A stretch of DNA of 64,000 nt from Oceanicaulis sp052055585 (GTDB taxonomy: Bacteria > Pseudomonadota > Alphaproteobacteria > Caulobacterales > Maricaulaceae). The notes beneath the pieces are model-generated. The model saw nothing but the letters and a program-made list of their open reading frames with translations. It searched no databases and was not told where the DNA came from. How positions within the stretch are numbered: the stretch's first letter is position 1; each line of letters starts with the position of its first letter. Below are positions 60,185 to 64,000 of this stretch, piece by piece. Both the position numbers and the translations under genes were made by a program. The stretch spans positions 1,798,001 through 1,862,000 of the forward strand of contig NZ_CP170485.1 in the NCBI RefSeq assembly GCF_052055585.1, read 5' to 3'.

Positions 60185-61296
60185 CAGCCTTGTTCCTCTT
60201 CAAGTTCGGGCGTCGCAAGGTCCGGGACAGAGACCGGCGTCAGGGTGAATTGAATGGCTTCCGGCGCGCCCAGCGGCGCGGCCTGAGCCAGAAAATGAGA
60301 CCGCTCCACGCCGGCTTCCGCCATGGCGGTCGCAGCGGCTTCGCCCCGCATCAGCGCCAGGCTGGCGCCTTCATCGCCCGGCTCATCGGCACGGACCGCA
60401 ATGATCAGCTCGCCAGCCTCAAGACAGGCGGCATAGACCTCGCCCGCCCGGCGCAGGGCGGCGCGGCTCTCACCGGTCAGAATGCTGCGCCCCGGCGCAA
60501 ACGCGATCGGGCGTCGTCCCAGCGCGCCCTTGATCAGAAGCTCGCACACTTGCGGATCAGACAGGCGGGTCTCATAGCTTTCGCCATCCGCCCGCACCAG
60601 CGCGGCTGCGGAAAACCCGGCAGGCGTCGTTTCGAACATGCGCCGCACATCCCGCGCCGCCGCCGCGCTGGGCGCCAGACCGGTCACCGCCGCACGGTCG
60701 CGGGTCACCAGACCCGCGCCCGCGTCCAGCTCGCCGAGCGCGCGGATCGTATCGGTGACCATCGTCTCCCAGCCCGCAGGCGCAGCGCCCGGCGCAAGGC
60801 GGAACTCCACATCCACCCGGCCCGCGCTGACATCGCGCGCCAGCTCTTCCAGCCGCTCACCGGTTTCGGCATCAGGGATCAGGCCCGCCAGACGCAGGCG
60901 TCCGCCGGTCAGGTCCAGTCGCAGGGCGAAGCTTTCCGCCTCGCCGGGCAGACGGGTCTGGTCGATCACCTGTGTGACCCCGCCCGCCACCACGCCGCCC
61001 GCCCAGCTGGCGGTGGAAACCGCCTGCAGCGCGGCCTGACGCGCCTGACGCGAGGGCGCGAGGCCGCTCAGCGTTGCGGTCTGGCCATTCATCTCAACGC
61101 GCGCCCATTCATCCGCGCGCAGGGCATAGAGCGCATCCTCGGCGGCGCCTTGCAGACGGTCTTCCAGCACGCTGGCGGACATGGGGCTCGCATGAATCGC
61201 GACGCCCCCCAGCACCAGGAAGACGGCGCCCGCTATGAGTGCGGCTTTACGGCGTGCAGACAGCATGACCCTGATCCCGTGAATCGGCGACTTCAT
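60184..61296 (-). CDS. Membrane-anchored BON/OmpA-like periplasmic protein
   Basis: A 370-residue protein with an N-terminal membrane anchor (KAALIAGAVFLVLGGVAI, near 22-40). It continues with repeated BON-like segments (WARVEMNGQTATLSGLAPSR; GGRLRLAGLIPDAETGERLE) and a C-terminal OmpA-like part (SILTGESRAALRRAGEVYAA, LALMRGEAAATAMAEAGVER). The layout resembles mycobacterial ArfA/OmpATb and related alphaproteobacterial proteins. The OmpA-like part lacks several typical peptidoglycan-binding residues. Several starts are possible (61314 TTG, 61308, 61305, 61296, 61266); 61296 is a compromise. The stop overlaps the start of the HHH protein gene, so the pair is coupled. Confidence 0.68.
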   Translation of the reverse strand: MKSPIHGIRVMLSARRKAALIAGAVFLVLGGVAIHASPMSASVLEDRLQGAAEDALYALRADEWARVEMNGQTATLSGLAPSRQARQAALQAVSTASWAGGVVAGGVTQVIDQTRLPGEAESFALRLDLTGGRLRLAGLIPDAETGERLEELARDVSAGRVDVEFRLAPGAAPAGWETMVTDTIRALGELDAGAGLVTRDRAAVTGLAPSAAAARDVRRMFETTPAGFSAAALVRADGESYETRLSDPQVCELLIKGALGRRPIAFAPGRSILTGESRAALRRAGEVYAACLEAGELIIAVRADEPGDEGASLALMRGEAAATAMAEAGVERSHFLAQAAPLGAPEAIQFTLTPVSVPDLATPELEEEQG

Positions 61297-61400
61297 CCGC
61301 CCCATCATACGCAATCACATGAGGCGGTCGAACTGGAAACTGCGCACGTGCACAATCAGTTCCATAGCCGTCCATGATCATGGCGGTTTCAAGTCCGGCG

Positions 61401-62804
61401 CTAGTCATCCCCGAAGCTGAACGGCGCCGCGCCCCGCAAGTGCGGATCCACCCGCAAGCTGCGCTGCATGGGCGGGAAAGCCCGCACCGGGCAGTCATTG
61501 CGATCACACAGGCGGCAGGACAGGCCGATGGGGGTAAACCGCTCGCCCGGATCGTAGACAATGCGGTCAAGCGCGCTGACTTCACACCCCACCGCGACCG
61601 CGTTCAGCGCCGCCGTCCCATCCGCCAGCGGGCGCGTCACCGCGCGGGAGATGGAAATGAAGCGACTGCCATCGGTCAGCTCGAGCCCCTGCACATGAAG
61701 CTGTTCGGGCGCCCGGAAGACATCATAGAGCCGCCAGCGCGCACACCCCCCGCCCGACCGGGCGAAGGCCAGCACGCCGCCGCCAAACCGCTTGGTGACA
61801 TTGCCGGCCTGGTCGGTGCGGATCATGAAGAAAGGCACGCCGCGCGCGCCGGGCCGGTGCAGCGTGGTCAGCCGGTGGCAGACCTGCTCAAAGCTCACTT
61901 CGAATTTCCGGCGCAGCGCATCAATGTCGTATTTCGACCGCTCCGCCGCTTCAAAGAATGTCTGATAGGGCATCATCAGAGCGGCGGCGGCATAGCTGGC
62001 CAGTGTGGAGCGCAGCATGGCGCGGGCATCATCACTCAGCCCCGAAGCCCTGTGCGCCTCCTGATCGAGCACATCCCCGAGCTCGAGATTGACCAGCGTC
62101 ACCGCCAGGTGAAACACCCGCCCCGCCGGCTCCAGAAGATCGGACAGCAAGAGCTTGCGGGCGTGAAAATCAAAGCGGCGCAACGCCCCGCCCATCACCG
62201 CATCATCATAGGTGCGCACGGCGGCGCCATGAGAGGATTTCAAACGCGCCGTCAGCGCCGCCCCCAGATCGGACGGATCATCGAGACCGGCCCTGAAGCG
62301 ATCGCACGCATCTTCGATAGAGGGGAAATAGTTCGAGGCCGCATCCAGCGCGTCACGCACTTCTTCCAGAGGGCTCAGGATCGCCCCACCCTCCTCGCCC
62401 GTCGCACGTAAGGCCAGGTCAGCCGCCGCCGCATTGCTTTCTCGATAGGCCTGATGAAGCTTGGCCAGCGCCTCGGCCGCGCGCGGATGGGCGTCCGCCA
62501 GCTCCTGCACGTCGCGCGCATCCAGATCCGCGCTTTTGAGCACCGGGTCAGCGGCGGCCTCCTTCAGATCGGCCAGCAATTGCCGGTCGCTCTCGGCTGC
62601 AAAGGCGCGCACATCCACATCAAAGACTTCCGCCAGCGACAACAGCACGCGCGCCGTCACCGGGCGCTGATTGCGCTCGAGCAGGTTCAGATAACTGGGA
62701 GAGACATTCAGGCTCTCGGCGAACTGGGCCTGGGTCTGCCCGAGCTCCTTGCGCAAGCGACGCAAGCGGGCGCCAGCGAAGAGCTTTTCCTGGGACGCGC
62801 TCAT
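61401..62804 (-). CDS. ScfR-family (PccR/RamB-type) transcriptional regulator
   Basis: A 467-residue short-chain acyl-CoA-responsive regulator. It has an XRE helix-turn-helix at about 10-65 (LRRLRKELGQTQAQFAESLN, VSPSYLNLLERNQRPVTAR), a middle helical region, an IrrE-like segment (LRRKFEVSFEQVCHRLTTLH) without the HExxH metalloprotease motif, and a C-terminal DUF2083-type domain with several cysteines (LSCRLCDRNDCPVRAF). Relatives control propionyl-CoA carboxylase and mutase (PccR), crotonyl-CoA reductase (MccR) or aceA (RamB). Here it is divergent from aceA and 9 kb from mutAB. A palindrome ends 2 bases before the ATG, leaving no room for a ribosome binding site, so the message may be leaderless. 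Confidence 0.9.
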   Translation of the reverse strand: MSASQEKLFAGARLRRLRKELGQTQAQFAESLNVSPSYLNLLERNQRPVTARVLLSLAEVFDVDVRAFAAESDRQLLADLKEAAADPVLKSADLDARDVQELADAHPRAAEALAKLHQAYRESNAAAADLALRATGEEGGAILSPLEEVRDALDAASNYFPSIEDACDRFRAGLDDPSDLGAALTARLKSSHGAAVRTYDDAVMGGALRRFDFHARKLLLSDLLEPAGRVFHLAVTLVNLELGDVLDQEAHRASGLSDDARAMLRSTLASYAAAALMMPYQTFFEAAERSKYDIDALRRKFEVSFEQVCHRLTTLHRPGARGVPFFMIRTDQAGNVTKRFGGGVLAFARSGGGCARWRLYDVFRAPEQLHVQGLELTDGSRFISISRAVTRPLADGTAALNAVAVGCEVSALDRIVYDPGERFTPIGLSCRLCDRNDCPVRAFPPMQRSLRVDPHLRGAAPFSFGDD

Positions 62805-62805
62805 T

Positions 62806-62821
62806 TGTAAATCAATTTACA
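62806..62821. promoter_or_regulatory. Palindromic operator candidate abutting the ScfR start
   Basis: TGTAAAT-CA-ATTTACA is a 7+2+7 perfect inverted repeat, beginning 1 base after the regulator's start codon. Its AT-rich dyad resembles the A/T-flanked sites reported for ScfR/RamB proteins (TTTGCAAA type) but is not identical. Binding here would block transcription start or translation of the regulator, which suggests autoregulation. Confidence 0.55.
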
Positions 62822-62838
62822 TCCATACAGGCTTACAA

Positions 62839-62853
62839 GTATGTATTGCATAC
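62839..62853. promoter_or_regulatory. Second inverted repeat in the aceA-scfR gap
   Basis: GTATG-TATTG-CATAC is a 5+5+5 inverted repeat in the 144-bp gap between the divergent regulator and aceA genes, about 95 bases before the aceA ATG. TTGCA occurs within it. It is a candidate operator or activation site for aceA; its short arms make it a weaker case than the neighbouring palindrome. Confidence 0.4.
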
Positions 62854-62948
62854 CTCGTATCCTCTTTTTATGCAATGGGGTGCTGGTCACGCTGCGGCTG
62901 CGTTGTAAGGTCATTGACAACGAAGTTCACACAAAAGGGGCAACCCCG

Positions 62949-64000
<1,052 letters not shown>

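Overview
The window looks like a chromosomal segment of a GC-rich, free-living alphaproteobacterium of the Maricaulales/Hyphomonadaceae type (Maricaulis- or Oceanicaulis-like; inferred from the proteins, not from an alignment). Signs are the PccR/ScfR-type regulator beside isocitrate lyase, UPF0262 and DUF2948 genes behind murA, CC0125-type lipoproteins, several TonB-dependent receptors and many secreted peptidases. There is no prophage, CRISPR array, plasmid function or complete insertion sequence.

Layout. 1-6.5 kb is housekeeping: the tip of an rRNA methyltransferase-like gene, a PEP mutase/isocitrate lyase superfamily enzyme, guaB, a lone receiver protein, a Coq4-like protein, ppx-rlmE and hspQ. 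6.5-13.6 kb holds a tricorn-like periplasmic protease and an iron-type TonB receptor coupled to a PepSY membrane protein. 13.6-16.5 kb has fumarylacetoacetase and homogentisate dioxygenase (tyrosine/homogentisate breakdown). A low-GC lipoprotein gene is wedged against a duplicated 3' end of the fumarylacetoacetase gene. 16.6-29.3 kb is a mosaic of small operons: isoaspartyl peptidase, an isochorismatase-like protein coupled to a GNAT protein, LysR, two serine hydrolases, quinone oxidoreductase, aminotransferase, msrAB and a phosphoribosyltransferase.

29.5-37.6 kb is the most unusual part. Two very large secreted subtilases and a stand-alone lipoprotein resembling the I9 subtilase propeptide lie on one strand. 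Each subtilase ends in four copies of the same ~115-125-residue, two-cysteine repeat, which I do not recognise as a named domain. tRNA-Phe, a second TonB receptor and an alginate-export-type porin follow.

42-47.4 kb is a core block on the minus strand: a 51-residue ORF, murA, DUF2948, UPF0262 and an LMW-phosphatase-like gene, then a terminator, then infA-maf-RNase G-yacG. 47.4-51.6 kb has tRNA-Thr, a histidine kinase and response regulator ending tail to tail, a prolyl iminopeptidase and a DUF2793 protein. 51.7-64 kb is propionate and acetate metabolism: mutA-mutB and meaB, separated by 2.8 kb that carry a palindromic repeat cluster with a GIY-YIG gene and three secreted or lipid-anchored small proteins. 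The window ends with a ScfR-family regulator divergent from isocitrate lyase aceA, which runs off the end. Together these last genes support entry of propionyl-CoA carbon as succinyl-CoA and of acetyl-CoA through the glyoxylate shunt, probably under the same regulator.
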